DNA of 64,000 nt from contig CAJULV010000010.1 of assembly GCA_910587555.1 (NCBI GenBank), forward strand, positions 8,016-72,015, in the 5' to 3' direction. Positions 28,394-38,529 of the stretch are shown here, one piece after another. The DNA comes from an uncultured Acetatifactor sp. Lineage in GTDB: Bacteria; Bacillota; Clostridia; Lachnospirales; Lachnospiraceae. How positions within the stretch are numbered: the first letter of the stretch is position 1; each line of letters opens with the position of its first letter. The notes under the pieces were generated by a model that saw only the letters and a program-made list of their open reading frames with translations, was not told the DNA's origin and ran no database searches. The translations under genes were made by a program, and so were the position numbers.

Positions 28394-30007
28394 CTACTTT
28401 TCCTTTTTCCCCTGTGCCATCCGGATTCCAAACAAAGTCACTGTCATCAGCAGAATCGCAACCGGAAGCATAATCAAAGCATTTGGCACAAACCCTGCTA
28501 TTACATACGCGGCAAAACTCACTGCCGCCGCAACCACCGCATAGGGCAGCTGTGTGGAAACATGATCCACATGGTCACACTGTGCCCCTGCAGATGCCAT
28601 AATGGTGGTATCTGAAATGGGCGAGCAGTGGTCACCGCAGACGGCACCGGCCATACATGCCGATACGCACACCACCCCCAGGGGATTCGTGAGCGGAAAT
28701 ACCTCCAGTGTGATGGGAATCAGAATTCCAAAGGTACCCCAACTGGTTCCGGTGGCAAACGCCAGGAAACAGCCAATCAGGAACACTGCTGCGGGCAAAA
28801 ATGCCTGAAACGCCCCTGCGGAGCCTTTGACCACGCCTGCCACAAATTCCCCTGCCCCCAGAGAATCGGTCATGGCCTTCAGGGACCATGCAAAAGTCAG
28901 AATCAGAATTGCCGGTACCATGGCACGGAACCCCTCGGGAATACATTCCATCGTCTCCCTGAAGGTCATTGTCCTGCGCAGGCAGTAGTACAGCACGGTA
29001 AAAGCCAGGGCAAATACGGAACCCAGCATCAGCCCCACCGATGCATCCGAGTTGGAAAATGCCTCCACAAAAGAAGCTCCCTCAAGAAATCCGCCGGAAT
29101 AAATCATGCCAACCACACAGCAAAGGATAAGCACCGCTATGGGCAGAACCAAGTCCAATACAATTCCCTTTTTCTCCTCTTTTGCTGCAGCCATGCCCGC
29201 ATAGGGATTTTTACCGCCGAACAAGTCTCCGTTAAATTTAGCCCTCTTCTCAAACCTCACCATAGGCCCGAACTCCACCTTCATCACTGCCATGCCCACC
29301 ATCATGATGATCGTCACTATGGCATAAAAATTAAAGGGGATTGCCCGTATAAACAGCGTCAGCCCGTTGCCGTCCTCCACATAGCTGGCAACCGCCGCAG
29401 CCCAGGAAGAAATAGGTGCAATAATACATATCGGTGCAGCCGTAGCGTCAATCAGATAGGCAAGCTTCACCCTTGGAATCCTGTGCTTGTCCGTCACAGG
29501 CCGCATCACGGAACCCACCGTAAGGCAGTTAAAATAATCGTCAATAAATATCAGTACGCCCAGTGCCACGGTGGCAAGCTGTGCGCCCACACGGCTCTTG
29601 ATATGCTGCGCCGCCCAGCGGCCGAATGCGGCGGATCCCCCGGCCTTATTCATCAGAGAAACCATCGCTCCAAGGATCACCAGAAATACCAGAATACCGA
29701 TATTATATCCGTCTGAGAGTACTCCCACAATCCCGTCCTGAAATACATGGAGTACCGTCCCTTCAAAGGAATAGGCGGAATAGAGAAGCCCTCCCATCAG
29801 TATTCCCACAAATAAAGAAGAATACACCTCTTTCGTGATTAATGCCAAACCGATGGCAATCACCGGCGGCAGCAGCGCCCATGCCGTACCGTAAAATCCG
29901 CCGCCCTCCGCAGCGCTCACACCGTCCCCTGCCAGCAGCGGTGCCGCCAATGCCACGCCCAGAATGGCTGCCGCCAATACACCTCTGATTATACTGTTTT
30001 TTTTCAT
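28394..30007 (-). CDS. nhaC: NhaC-family Na+/H+ antiporter
   Basis: 537 aa from the ATG at 30007, where MKKNSIIRGVLAAAIL starts the first membrane segment. The frame is open a further 318 nt upstream, but that part lies in the leader RNA described separately. About 11-12 membrane segments; NhaC-typical segments are FIDDYFNCLTVGSVMRP and GDHCSPISDTTIMAS. Expected to exchange Na+ for H+, though some NhaC-family members carry amino acids or other organic acids. GAGGAG is about 12 nt before the ATG, slightly long. Confidence 0.88.
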   Translation of the reverse strand: MKKNSIIRGVLAAAILGVALAAPLLAGDGVSAAEGGGFYGTAWALLPPVIAIGLALITKEVYSSLFVGILMGGLLYSAYSFEGTVLHVFQDGIVGVLSDGYNIGILVFLVILGAMVSLMNKAGGSAAFGRWAAQHIKSRVGAQLATVALGVLIFIDDYFNCLTVGSVMRPVTDKHRIPRVKLAYLIDATAAPICIIAPISSWAAAVASYVEDGNGLTLFIRAIPFNFYAIVTIIMMVGMAVMKVEFGPMVRFEKRAKFNGDLFGGKNPYAGMAAAKEEKKGIVLDLVLPIAVLILCCVVGMIYSGGFLEGASFVEAFSNSDASVGLMLGSVFALAFTVLYYCLRRTMTFRETMECIPEGFRAMVPAILILTFAWSLKAMTDSLGAGEFVAGVVKGSAGAFQAFLPAAVFLIGCFLAFATGTSWGTFGILIPITLEVFPLTNPLGVVCVSACMAGAVCGDHCSPISDTTIMASAGAQCDHVDHVSTQLPYAVVAAAVSFAAYVIAGFVPNALIMLPVAILLMTVTLFGIRMAQGKKEK

Positions 30008-30270
30008 GTTTCCGTTCGTCTCCTCTCCTGTGCCTTTTATGCGATACTCTCCCCTTTGTATGCAGTGCTTCGGTCCATGTACCTCGCCACAGACACACAC
30101 GGCATAAGTCCATGCACAATCAGTACTCGCTTCCCACACCGGTGCCGTGTTGTACCCGGAAGGCCTGTCCACGGCGTTGTCGCCCCCAAATGCCTTGCCG
30201 ACGGAAAACGATCCCGCAAAACGCTGCCGGAGACGGCGCCGATACATGCGCTCCGACCCGCAAGGGGCGA
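30008..30270 (-). ncRNA. Structured 5' leader of nhaC, candidate riboswitch
   Basis: The promoter at 30276-30304 predicts an RNA of about 260 nt before the nhaC ATG. Its 5' end (30272-30264, TGTCGCCCC) is complementary to GGGGCGACA at 30186-30178, enclosing CCTTGC/GCAAGG and a CGGAG/CTCCG hairpin. Downstream, ACACGGCA (30150-30143) can pair either with GCCGTG (30175-30170, 6 bp) or with TGCCGTGT (30104-30097, 8 bp). These pairings exclude each other. I do not recognise the class. No terminator T-run is seen, so control, if any, would be on translation. Confidence 0.5.
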
Positions 30271-30275
30271 CAGTA

Positions 30276-30304
30276 ATAATAGATGAAAATTGTCGAAATG
30301 TCAA
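30276..30304 (-). promoter_or_regulatory. Sigma-A-type promoter of nhaC
   Basis: TTGACA at 30304-30299, 17-nt spacer, TATTAT at 30281-30276, minus strand; near-consensus. It lies about 270 nt before the nhaC start codon. Confidence 0.85.
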
Positions 30305-30355
30305 TTCTTTTTTTATAGAATCCAAAAACCTGAAACCTCGAAAGCAGGCATCCCC

Positions 30356-31288
30356 CTATCGCAGCAGCCGCTCTATATTCAGCATTCCCCACCCCTGCAG
30401 GTTCCAGGACAGCCCAAGGTCCGTGGCCGTATATTGCAGCTTCCGCTTACATGCTTCGTTGTCCATATGAGGAAACTTTTGAAAAAATAATGCCGATGCC
30501 CCGGATACCATCGGCGTTGCCATGGAAGTACCGCTTTTCGCTACATAGGGATTTCTTATCCTGCCGCCGAATCCATGGCAGTTCATATTACAGGAAATAA
30601 TATCTGTCCCGGGAGCCACCAGATCCGGTTTCCGGATAAGGCTCCCGGAATATCCTCTTCCGGAGTATGTCTCACATCGCCTGGGATTTCCCAAGGCGTA
30701 ATTCCCGTCATGGCATCCTACCGTTACGGCTTTGCCGCTGCCTACAGCAGAGATACTCCCGTCTCCAGGTCCCTTGTTGCCCGCGGCACATACTACCAGA
30801 ATCCCTTTTTCCCACAGTTCCTCCACCTTCCGCCGCAGGGTTCTCTCCCTTCCCGGTTCCTCCAGGCTTCCGATTCCCACTGAAATATTTAAAATCCTTA
30901 TCCTGTACCGGGATCTCACCTTTAAAACCCAATCCATCCCCTCCAGCATGGCGTCTGTTTCCCCGTCCCCCTTTTCATCCAGAACCTTTCCCACTACAAG
31001 ACTGATTCCCGATGCTATTCCTCTGTACTGTCCTCCCGAGAGACTGCCGTTTCCGCACAAAATACCGCATACATGGGTTCCGTGTCCGTTATCATCATAC
31101 ATGTTCTTTCTCCCACCCACAAAATCACGGAAGCACAACTGTCTGCCATTCAGATCGGGATGATTTGCCAGCCCCGTATCGAGTACAGCAACCGTTACAC
31201 CACTGCCGTCAATGCCCTCAGTCATATTTCCGGCAATTAATTCTCTCACCCGCTGCATATTAAAAAAATTCCCGGCATATACTTTCAT
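30356..31288 (-). CDS. S8 family subtilisin-like serine protease
   Basis: 310 aa. The catalytic triad is complete: Asp37 in AVLDTG, His69 in NGHGTHV, Ser255 in GTSMATP, with the oxyanion Asn in AAGNKGPG. No signal peptide and almost no propeptide, so it resembles intracellular-type subtilisins or is exported by another route. The start is uncertain. The ATG at 31288 lies in the loop of the terminator hairpin of the upstream LRR gene, and neither it nor Met11 (31258) has a Shine-Dalgarno site. It is the last gene of the sortase/LRR block. Confidence 0.85.
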   Translation of the reverse strand: MKVYAGNFFNMQRVRELIAGNMTEGIDGSGVTVAVLDTGLANHPDLNGRQLCFRDFVGGRKNMYDDNGHGTHVCGILCGNGSLSGGQYRGIASGISLVVGKVLDEKGDGETDAMLEGMDWVLKVRSRYRIRILNISVGIGSLEEPGRERTLRRKVEELWEKGILVVCAAGNKGPGDGSISAVGSGKAVTVGCHDGNYALGNPRRCETYSGRGYSGSLIRKPDLVAPGTDIISCNMNCHGFGGRIRNPYVAKSGTSMATPMVSGASALFFQKFPHMDNEACKRKLQYTATDLGLSWNLQGWGMLNIERLLR

Positions 31289-31306
31289 TTATTGTATGCC
31301 GGGAAT
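31262..31306 (-). terminator. Intrinsic terminator of the LRR operon, overlapping the S8 start
   Basis: An 11-bp stem (31296-31306 with 31268-31278) plus two inner pairs is followed on the minus strand by seven T at 31268-31262. The loop contains the annotated S8 ATG. Confidence 0.8.
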
Positions 31307-31365
31307 AATGTATTTGTTCTATTGACTAACATGCTTTTCAGGCAAATCCGCACTGGCAGCAGACC

Positions 31366-33384
31366 CTACTCCGCCGGAAAACTTCCGCATACGCCAACCA
31401 CAGCGGGATGTTTTGTCTCAAATCGCAGTGCCTCCACGCCGTTCACGTCCACAGATTCCGCCTCCAGTTTCTCAAGCTGCCCGTTTCCGTCCAGTGTGAA
31501 AACCGTCAGACTCTGTCCCTTTAAGGCATCCGGAACGGGAAGCACCACACACAAAGCCTGCTTCCCCAGCTTTTTCAGGGGAATACCGCTGTCGTCAGTC
31601 AGTTCCAACTCATACAGCAGTATATTATCCGGAATTGCGTCTTGAAATATCCGTCTAAACGCAGCTTCCATGGAACCGGCATCCGTCGCCTGGCTTACCT
31701 TCAATGTGTAGCTTCTGTCCGCTCCCGACAGCACAGTCTGCCCCGTGCGGAAAACGTCTGCCACGGAATCCCCGAACAGCGTCTCAAGCCCTGTCACAGT
31801 CACGCCGGGATTCTGCTCCTCTGCATTCGAAAGCCCGCGGAAGGCTCCATTGGACAGGCGCGTTGCGGAAGGCTCATAGGTATATTCCGCCTCCCCGCCC
31901 TCATAGGCAATAAGTGCATTTCCGAACGCCTGAAGTCCGATTTTACTCACGGAAGGCGGCACGGAAACCTTTGACATTACATTCCCCAGGAAGGCCCTGT
32001 CCTTGATTTCCTCCACATTTTTTCCGAATACCACTTGGCTTAGACTGCTGCAGCCTTCAAATGCCCCTTCCCCTACCACCGTCAGGCTATCCGGCAGGGA
32101 CACTTTCTCTATCTCGGTATGGTCCTGAAATACTTCCCCGGCAATCACGCGCACCCCTTCCGGAACCGTTACCTCCGCGGTATTTCCGCGATAAGCAGCC
32201 AGCACGCCGCCCGTTATCAGAAAGTCACTTTCCGTCGACGTGCTGTCGGTCTCCAGAAAATTCCTCACCCACATAGTCTGCGCAAACGCTTTCGGCTCCA
32301 CACACATGACGGTATTCGGAAGCACCACATTCTGCAATACGTCACAATGGTAAAATGCGCCGTATCCGATATGTTCCACCCCCTCCGGCAAAACCGCCGA
32401 AACGGCAGAACTTCTGGCAAAAGCAAACTCTCCTATCTCCAGAATTCCCTCCGGCAAAACGACATCACCCAATCCAGAATCGCCGTAGTACGCCTGATCC
32501 GCCACGATTTTACCGTCCACGATCGCATACTTGGGAATGCCCTCCTCCCGGTTGCTTCCGGGTATGATACCCTCGGACGTGCCTGTCTCCTGTCCGCCCT
32601 CACTTCCGTACACATGAAGCCGCGTATTATTTGCCATCACCACAGCCCTGTTTCCCACTATCTGGGTAGAACCCAGCAAATCCCCTGTCACCTCTGAAGG
32701 AACCGATGGTTCAGAAGTGGTTCCGTCTCCCCCTGGTGCAGGCTCCGGCGCAGCGGAAGGGGAAGGACTGGGTGAGGTATCGGAAGGTACTTCATCCGGA
32801 ACCTCACCGTATCCGGGCATCCTCTTCTGCCGCTCATAAAATGCCTGCGCATAATCGTCTGCCACTGTTCCTTCTTCACAGTGGAAGGTAAGCTGAATGC
32901 AGCCGTCAAAGGCTGTCTCATGAATGCTTGTGGTCTCTTTGGGTATGCTGATATCTCTGAGATTCACACAGTCACCAAAAGCCTGGACACCTACGGAAGT
33001 AACATTTGCAGGCAGGGTCATCTGTTCCAGCCCGGTACATTTCGCAAATGCGTAATCTCCCACCTCACTTAAGCCACGCCCCAAAACTACCGTATCCAGA
33101 TTGTCGCAGCCCCAGAATGCATAGGCTTCGACACGCTTGACGGAATTCGGCAGCACAACAAGTTCCACACTCTTATTATCTTCGAACGCACTTTTTCCTA
33201 TTACTTCCACCGTATCCGGAATTGTCACATTCTTCTCGCTGCCGCGATACTTTACCAGCGTACTCCCTTCCATTCGAAAATCGGAGGCAGATGACTGTGC
33301 ATCCGCCTCCGATACAGGAAGCAGCATGATTATCAGCGTCACCACTATCGTCAGGACACTTAAAATACGCTTTTTCCTTCTCAT
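31366..33384 (-). CDS. Secreted BspA-like leucine-rich repeat protein
   Basis: 672 aa. The signal peptide is near residues 6-29 (cleavage after a DAQ-like site). LRR_5/BspA repeats (forms such as VEVIGKSAFEDNKSVELVVLPNSV) occur at about residues 35-190 and 290-520, separated by a Pro/Ser-rich linker (about 198-230). The C-terminal 130 residues (KVSQATDAGSMEAAF onward) resemble the domain before the anchor of the adjacent larger protein. There is no sorting signal or membrane anchor, so it is either released or held by another protein. ATG is 3 bp after the upstream stop, with GAGAGGA before it, indicating a tight operon. Confidence 0.88.
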   Translation of the reverse strand: MRRKKRILSVLTIVVTLIIMLLPVSEADAQSSASDFRMEGSTLVKYRGSEKNVTIPDTVEVIGKSAFEDNKSVELVVLPNSVKRVEAYAFWGCDNLDTVVLGRGLSEVGDYAFAKCTGLEQMTLPANVTSVGVQAFGDCVNLRDISIPKETTSIHETAFDGCIQLTFHCEEGTVADDYAQAFYERQKRMPGYGEVPDEVPSDTSPSPSPSAAPEPAPGGDGTTSEPSVPSEVTGDLLGSTQIVGNRAVVMANNTRLHVYGSEGGQETGTSEGIIPGSNREEGIPKYAIVDGKIVADQAYYGDSGLGDVVLPEGILEIGEFAFARSSAVSAVLPEGVEHIGYGAFYHCDVLQNVVLPNTVMCVEPKAFAQTMWVRNFLETDSTSTESDFLITGGVLAAYRGNTAEVTVPEGVRVIAGEVFQDHTEIEKVSLPDSLTVVGEGAFEGCSSLSQVVFGKNVEEIKDRAFLGNVMSKVSVPPSVSKIGLQAFGNALIAYEGGEAEYTYEPSATRLSNGAFRGLSNAEEQNPGVTVTGLETLFGDSVADVFRTGQTVLSGADRSYTLKVSQATDAGSMEAAFRRIFQDAIPDNILLYELELTDDSGIPLKKLGKQALCVVLPVPDALKGQSLTVFTLDGNGQLEKLEAESVDVNGVEALRFETKHPAVVGVCGSFPAE

Positions 33385-33387
33385 ATA

Positions 33388-36300
33388 CTATCCTCTCACT
33401 TTAACCGTCGCTTTTCTCTTCTTCCTGGATACCGACGCATTATCCTTCATCATAAACATTACGAAGGACAGGCATGCCAGACCGATTGACAGGAACCACT
33501 TGGGATGGATGCCGTCGCCTGTGGTAGGCGTATTGTCTGAAATGGTTCCGTCAGACAGATTAGCCACATCCACATAAATCACATAGGGCGAAAAATGCTC
33601 TGCCGTAAATGTAATGCAGGACACCCCGTCAATGGTGCTAAATCTCGGAGTCAGCTTATCCAGTTTATCATTCACCACACCTGCCACCTTGTTGTTTCCT
33701 GCATAGGTAATCAGAGAATCCGGCAGCGGCAGCGTAATGCTCACGGACAGGCCCGTTGTATCCGTAATCTTGTTTTTACCAGTGGAATCATACAGCGAAA
33801 TATCCATGGGGAAATACTTAATGTTGTCAATATTTCCGTACTCGGCCAACAGCGCTCTGAGAACGGCTTCCGTCGCTTCACTGCTCTCCGTCACCTTAAT
33901 GGTAAAGTTGTCGGAAGAACCGTTTACGGTCGCGGATACCACCCGTGTGTTGGAAAAACCATTCTTATCGATAATAACGGTATTGCCGCCTTTATTCACG
34001 GTTCCGGTGCTTCCGCCCGGCCGGTTTGTGTTGCTGCTTGCCGTATTCCCCGTCCCGGAACTGCTGGATCCGCCGGAACCGCTGGCCTTATAGTTGGCGA
34101 TCAGGGCCACATCATAATTCGGCATGGTAACGGCAATGGAAGAAAGCGTCTTATCCGTAACCGTAGTGCTTGACGGGCTGACTGTCCAGCTGCTGAACAC
34201 CTGCCCTTTTGCCGGCTTATCCGCAGTAACGATAATCTGCTCGCCCGGCGCATAACTGCCGGAACCGCTCCCGCCCTTCACCGTCAGCGTATGCAGGTTG
34301 TTGGACGTATTTGAAGAACCGGTCGTATTTCCGGAACCGGTATTGCCTCCCTGATTGTTCCCGGAACTACTCTTAGCCTTATAATTGGCAATCGCCGCCA
34401 CATCCTGATCCGGCATGGTTAAAATCGTAGTGGAGCGGTTTTTGTCCGCCACAACCGTCTCTGCGGGGCTTACGGACCAGTCGCTGAACTCCTGGCCTTC
34501 CGCAGGGCTGGCGGCACTGATGACAACCTGTGCCCCTGTCGCATAAGTTCCCGAACCGTTTCCGCCCACCACTGTAAGCGTATGCGTGCCGGAGGGATTG
34601 CCCGGGTTATTTCCGTTGTTATCGCCGTCGCCGTTTCCGGAACCCGGCTCATAGGTGGCGTAAAATGTGGTAGGTTCACTGATATTGGCAAGCTCCTTAT
34701 CCCATCCGGTAAATTTATATCCCTCTACCGCCCATTCTTCGGAAGGCGTAAGATCAGGCGCAGTCGCCCCCTCCTTTAATGTCGTGGAATAGAAAAGCTC
34801 CCAGTCGCTTGTAATGCTGCCCTTTCTTGCAAGATACTCTACCAGATACTCACCGTCCACAGAGTAATCCGCCACTGCAGTAAGGTCGCTTGTAATATAG
34901 CCAAGGTCACCGTCCGTCTTCCATCCCTTAAACGTCTGTCCTTCAGGTCCCTGGAAGTCAACGCCCGGAACCGGCCGTCTCTGCTCGGGAACACTTCCTT
35001 CGTCAGGCACTTCTACGGTAGTAATGAGGGCACCGTTGTAATTCTGGAAGGTAACTACCCACCGGAGAACCTTGTATACGGCATCATAGTACAAATGATC
35101 CAGCTTGCTGGCATCCGTATTCTCTTTCCACTCGGTAAGCCTGTATTTATTTCCCTCAATCTCCACCACCGTTCCTATGGGAACCGGATAGTGCTCTTCT
35201 ATCTTGCTCATTTCATTACTGGGAATCTTTTCGCTGGCATCTGTGCTGACATATGCCTGTGTTTCGGTATCCCAGTATGTGAAAGTAACATCATAGTAGG
35301 TAATTCCCACATGTTCCTTGGGATTAAATCCCCAGGAGACACCGATGTCCTCCGCCTGGCTTCCCGGAACACTATACCATTGTACCGCATTGTACTCTGA
35401 CTGCGGTCTCGGCACAACGGAGGCCCCCTCCTTCTTCATCAGTCCCGTAAATGCGTCCGGTGCTGCCCGCATGGCCGAATTGGATGATGCGACATCGAAG
35501 TACTCTACCGTACTGCCTTCGAAGGCATAATCCTGGAACGCCAGATTCTCAAGCGTATGGGGCAGATAGACACGGCTGAGGTTCACCGTCTCCGCAAATG
35601 CCCTCACGGGTACTGTCTTAATAGCTGTTGCCGTCAGATCCACACTGGACACATTTGTACCGCGAAATGCCTCCTCGGCTATCTCCGCCACATTGGCCAG
35701 TTCATCTTCCTCATGGTCCACATATCCCATGCTTCTGCCTTCCAGGCATTCAACTATTTTTACTTTCTTTCCCTCTCCGTCCAGTCCGTAAATGATGGAA
35801 TTCACACAGTCAAAATTCGGATTGTTCTGAAAGTTTATCCCGCTGAGCTTTTCGCATCCGTAAAAAGGACAAATTCCAATCTCCGTAATCGTCGGGGCAA
35901 GATCCACATTCGCAAGATTGTCGCACCCCATAAAAGCATGCTTCTCTATGGTCTTCGTTCCGGTTCCGTCGGAAGCTTCCTTGAGAAAAATACCTGTCAG
36001 ATCCTTACAGCCGGCAAAAGTCCCCGTTCCTTCCTTAACTTTCAGGGTTCCGTCCGTATCCGTATACTCTTCGCCCCCTGCAATCGTTTCCAGGCTGTAG
36101 GCCGTCACCGTCCTTGTGGGATCCGTCCCCTGGCTCTTCTGGCGAATCAGCCCTTCCTTCACGGACTGGACACCCTCGGGAATTACAAGGTCCAGCACTG
36201 CGTTAACCACATCTCTCTGCTCTTCGGTCATGGTATTGGGAGACGTTTTATATGTGCTGTATGCAGTCTTCATTGCATTCACATATTTTTCTCCCAAAAG

Positions 36301-38529
36301 TTCGATATACTTGTACCTGGACGGTTCATAACCGCTCAGTTCCTCCAGAGAAGGAAAATTCACCAGTTCACTCAGACCCGTCGACGAATTATACTGTATC
36401 TCCAGATTTCCGGGCCAGCCGCTGTAATAGGTTATATAGCTTGCCGTCTGGCTGCTGTTATTGTATCTGCCGTTCTCACTCATGGCATACCGATAAGGCG
36501 CAAAGTCAAGCGAAATCGGTCCGGTAAAACTCAGCTTCTTCGCCGGCGAATTATTGGAATCCGTTTCCACATCGCCACCGCAGTTATGAGAAGTACAGTT
36601 CTGCGTCTTAAACGCGTCCTGCCCTATCTCAACATTCTGTCCGCTCTCCAGACTATAGGAATCAAACATTACATTTGTCAGATTATGACATCCCTGAAAC
36701 GCCCCTGCGCCGATGGCAGTTACCGTATTGGGTATAATTACGGTCTCCAGATTACAGTAATTGCTGATCACGTTTGCATCGAGAGTCTCGATGTTATGCG
36801 GCCCGATCTTCTTCGGTATGGTTAACGTTTTCACCGGCGCCGTATAGCTGTACCGGTGCAGATTTTTTTGGGAAGTTACCACGAAAGTGTTTGTTCCGCC
36901 CGCTTCCTCATCCTTCATCGTAAGTTCATAGAGATCACGCTTGCCAAACCCCTGAGTACTGTCCCAGATGTAGCTGAATGCAAAACAGTTATCCTTACAG
37001 GTTTTATGAAGGACCGAATTCTCTATTCCCTCAAAGTAAAACTCTCCTTTTACAACCGGGTTGGATTCTCCCAGCATATTTTTGAAGTCATCATATGTAA
37101 AATAGCCTTCCTCTGAGAGGAAATTCATTGTCGTATTTCTGGCACAGATATACTTCAGAGACGTACATCCCTCAAAGCAGGACACATACACCTGCGCAGG
37201 GCAGTGATCCGGAAACGTAATGGATTCCAGGGCCTTGCAGTTCTTGAAAACGTCCATGCCCAGGGTAGTCAGCAGGTTTGAAGTGGTTCCGGATTCCCCG
37301 CTTCCCTCGCTGCACAAATCAATTGTTGCCAGTCTTTCACAGCTTTCAAATGCAAGATCGCCTATTGTCGTCACGCTGACAGGCAATACAAAACTGGTGA
37401 GCTGCGTACACTGCTGGAATGCATAAGCGCCTATTGCGCTCAGAAGGCAGTTTACATTCAGAGATGCCTGCTGCAGATTGACACATTCTTTAAAGGCGCC
37501 TTCCCCTATCACGCTTAAGCCGTTCTCAAATGACATGCTCCGCAGGCTGGAACACTGATAAAAAGCATAGTCTCCAACACCGTTAAAATCCTTTCCCAGC
37601 TTCAGATCCACAATATTGCCCGCACCGGCAAAAACGCCCTTTGACGGGTCGTCCCCGGTCACCGGATGCCATGTCAGTCCCGTATCGGCCGCATTGCCGC
37701 CGCTTACGGAATTACCGCCCTCATAATACTGATTACTGATGTAATTTACCGTTACATTCTGAATACGCGCGAATTCCTGGCTGTCTCCTACCTTGCTGAA
37801 ATTATTATAATTCGACGCATTCGTATTTTCAGCCGGTCCTTCACCGTTTAGATTCGACTTGTCATAATACAGGTTATTACTTGCGATGCCTTCCCAAGCT
37901 GCCTTATTATCCAGATAACAAACTTTAAACTCCCCTCGTTCCCCTCTCACCCTTACGAATGTTTTTCCCTCTTCATCCTGGAATTCTTCAAGCCTTTCAT
38001 TGTAGTCAGGCGCTTGGTTATAAAGCAGATTATCCGCTGCTTCCGATGTCAGGACCTCCGTCTCTATACTCCGGTAAAAAAGGAAATTACCGTTTCTGCC
38101 GACGGCGGCATATGAGGCGTTCTGCCCCTGGTTTACGGAATACTGCCTGTATGCGCTGACCTCATTGGGAATCACCAGGCTGTTGCCCTCCAGATTCACA
38201 TCCTTATCATATCCCACAATGATGGCGCAATAAGACGTATTGGCAGACGGCTTTCCGGAGGCATCACGTACTCTGGGAATATAGACAAATTTCAGCAGAG
38301 TATCCTCGGTGGTATAAATCTTATCCGAACTCATCGCCTGCGGAATGTTTGTCTCCGGTTTGACAGATATCGCACTCCTGGCCGCTCTTGCGGGGTTTTC
38401 CTCCGCCGCCCGCAAACCGTCCACGGGAATAGCCGCTATCACAAGTGCAGACACCAGAAACAGTGTCCCCAATGTCTTGCGCACTGTTCTAAACAATTTT
38501 CTGCTTTTCTTTTTTACTACTTTACCCAT
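33388..38529 (-). CDS. Large BspA-like LRR surface protein with PTTGD-type sorting signal
   Basis: 1713 aa from the ATG at 38529 (AAGGAG 8 nt upstream; a GTG two codons earlier sits too close). Signal segment about residues 16-42. Several LRR_5 blocks at about 300-490, 580-680 and 860-1050 are separated by non-repeat spacers. Two InlB-B-like repeats lie at about 1140-1320, with FKGWKTDGD and FTGWDKEL. Two near-identical 70-residue repeats (starting HTLTV, with FSDWSVSP / FSSWTVSP) lie at about 1345-1500, joined by Ser/Gly/Asn linkers. The C-terminus reads NTPTTGD, a hydrophobic stretch and a basic tail, like an (x)PxTG sortase signal. A class B sortase lies directly upstream. Likely adhesin or matrix-binding protein. 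Confidence 0.9.
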   Translation of the reverse strand: MGKVVKKKSRKLFRTVRKTLGTLFLVSALVIAAIPVDGLRAAEENPARAARSAISVKPETNIPQAMSSDKIYTTEDTLLKFVYIPRVRDASGKPSANTSYCAIIVGYDKDVNLEGNSLVIPNEVSAYRQYSVNQGQNASYAAVGRNGNFLFYRSIETEVLTSEAADNLLYNQAPDYNERLEEFQDEEGKTFVRVRGERGEFKVCYLDNKAAWEGIASNNLYYDKSNLNGEGPAENTNASNYNNFSKVGDSQEFARIQNVTVNYISNQYYEGGNSVSGGNAADTGLTWHPVTGDDPSKGVFAGAGNIVDLKLGKDFNGVGDYAFYQCSSLRSMSFENGLSVIGEGAFKECVNLQQASLNVNCLLSAIGAYAFQQCTQLTSFVLPVSVTTIGDLAFESCERLATIDLCSEGSGESGTTSNLLTTLGMDVFKNCKALESITFPDHCPAQVYVSCFEGCTSLKYICARNTTMNFLSEEGYFTYDDFKNMLGESNPVVKGEFYFEGIENSVLHKTCKDNCFAFSYIWDSTQGFGKRDLYELTMKDEEAGGTNTFVVTSQKNLHRYSYTAPVKTLTIPKKIGPHNIETLDANVISNYCNLETVIIPNTVTAIGAGAFQGCHNLTNVMFDSYSLESGQNVEIGQDAFKTQNCTSHNCGGDVETDSNNSPAKKLSFTGPISLDFAPYRYAMSENGRYNNSSQTASYITYYSGWPGNLEIQYNSSTGLSELVNFPSLEELSGYEPSRYKYIELLGEKYVNAMKTAYSTYKTSPNTMTEEQRDVVNAVLDLVIPEGVQSVKEGLIRQKSQGTDPTRTVTAYSLETIAGGEEYTDTDGTLKVKEGTGTFAGCKDLTGIFLKEASDGTGTKTIEKHAFMGCDNLANVDLAPTITEIGICPFYGCEKLSGINFQNNPNFDCVNSIIYGLDGEGKKVKIVECLEGRSMGYVDHEEDELANVAEIAEEAFRGTNVSSVDLTATAIKTVPVRAFAETVNLSRVYLPHTLENLAFQDYAFEGSTVEYFDVASSNSAMRAAPDAFTGLMKKEGASVVPRPQSEYNAVQWYSVPGSQAEDIGVSWGFNPKEHVGITYYDVTFTYWDTETQAYVSTDASEKIPSNEMSKIEEHYPVPIGTVVEIEGNKYRLTEWKENTDASKLDHLYYDAVYKVLRWVVTFQNYNGALITTVEVPDEGSVPEQRRPVPGVDFQGPEGQTFKGWKTDGDLGYITSDLTAVADYSVDGEYLVEYLARKGSITSDWELFYSTTLKEGATAPDLTPSEEWAVEGYKFTGWDKELANISEPTTFYATYEPGSGNGDGDNNGNNPGNPSGTHTLTVVGGNGSGTYATGAQVVISAASPAEGQEFSDWSVSPAETVVADKNRSTTILTMPDQDVAAIANYKAKSSSGNNQGGNTGSGNTTGSSNTSNNLHTLTVKGGSGSGSYAPGEQIIVTADKPAKGQVFSSWTVSPSSTTVTDKTLSSIAVTMPNYDVALIANYKASGSGGSSSSGTGNTASSNTNRPGGSTGTVNKGGNTVIIDKNGFSNTRVVSATVNGSSDNFTIKVTESSEATEAVLRALLAEYGNIDNIKYFPMDISLYDSTGKNKITDTTGLSVSITLPLPDSLITYAGNNKVAGVVNDKLDKLTPRFSTIDGVSCITFTAEHFSPYVIYVDVANLSDGTISDNTPTTGDGIHPKWFLSIGLACLSFVMFMMKDNASVSRKKRKATVKVRG

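Noticed and set aside
30040..30270. nhaC leader considered as a lysine riboswitch or T-box
   Set aside because: I do not see the conserved lysine-box core or the T-box GGTGG-ACC sequence, so no class is claimed.
30008..30325. In-frame N-terminal extension of the NhaC protein
   Set aside because: The near-consensus promoter and stem pairings lie in it, and a good hydrophobic start occurs at 30007.
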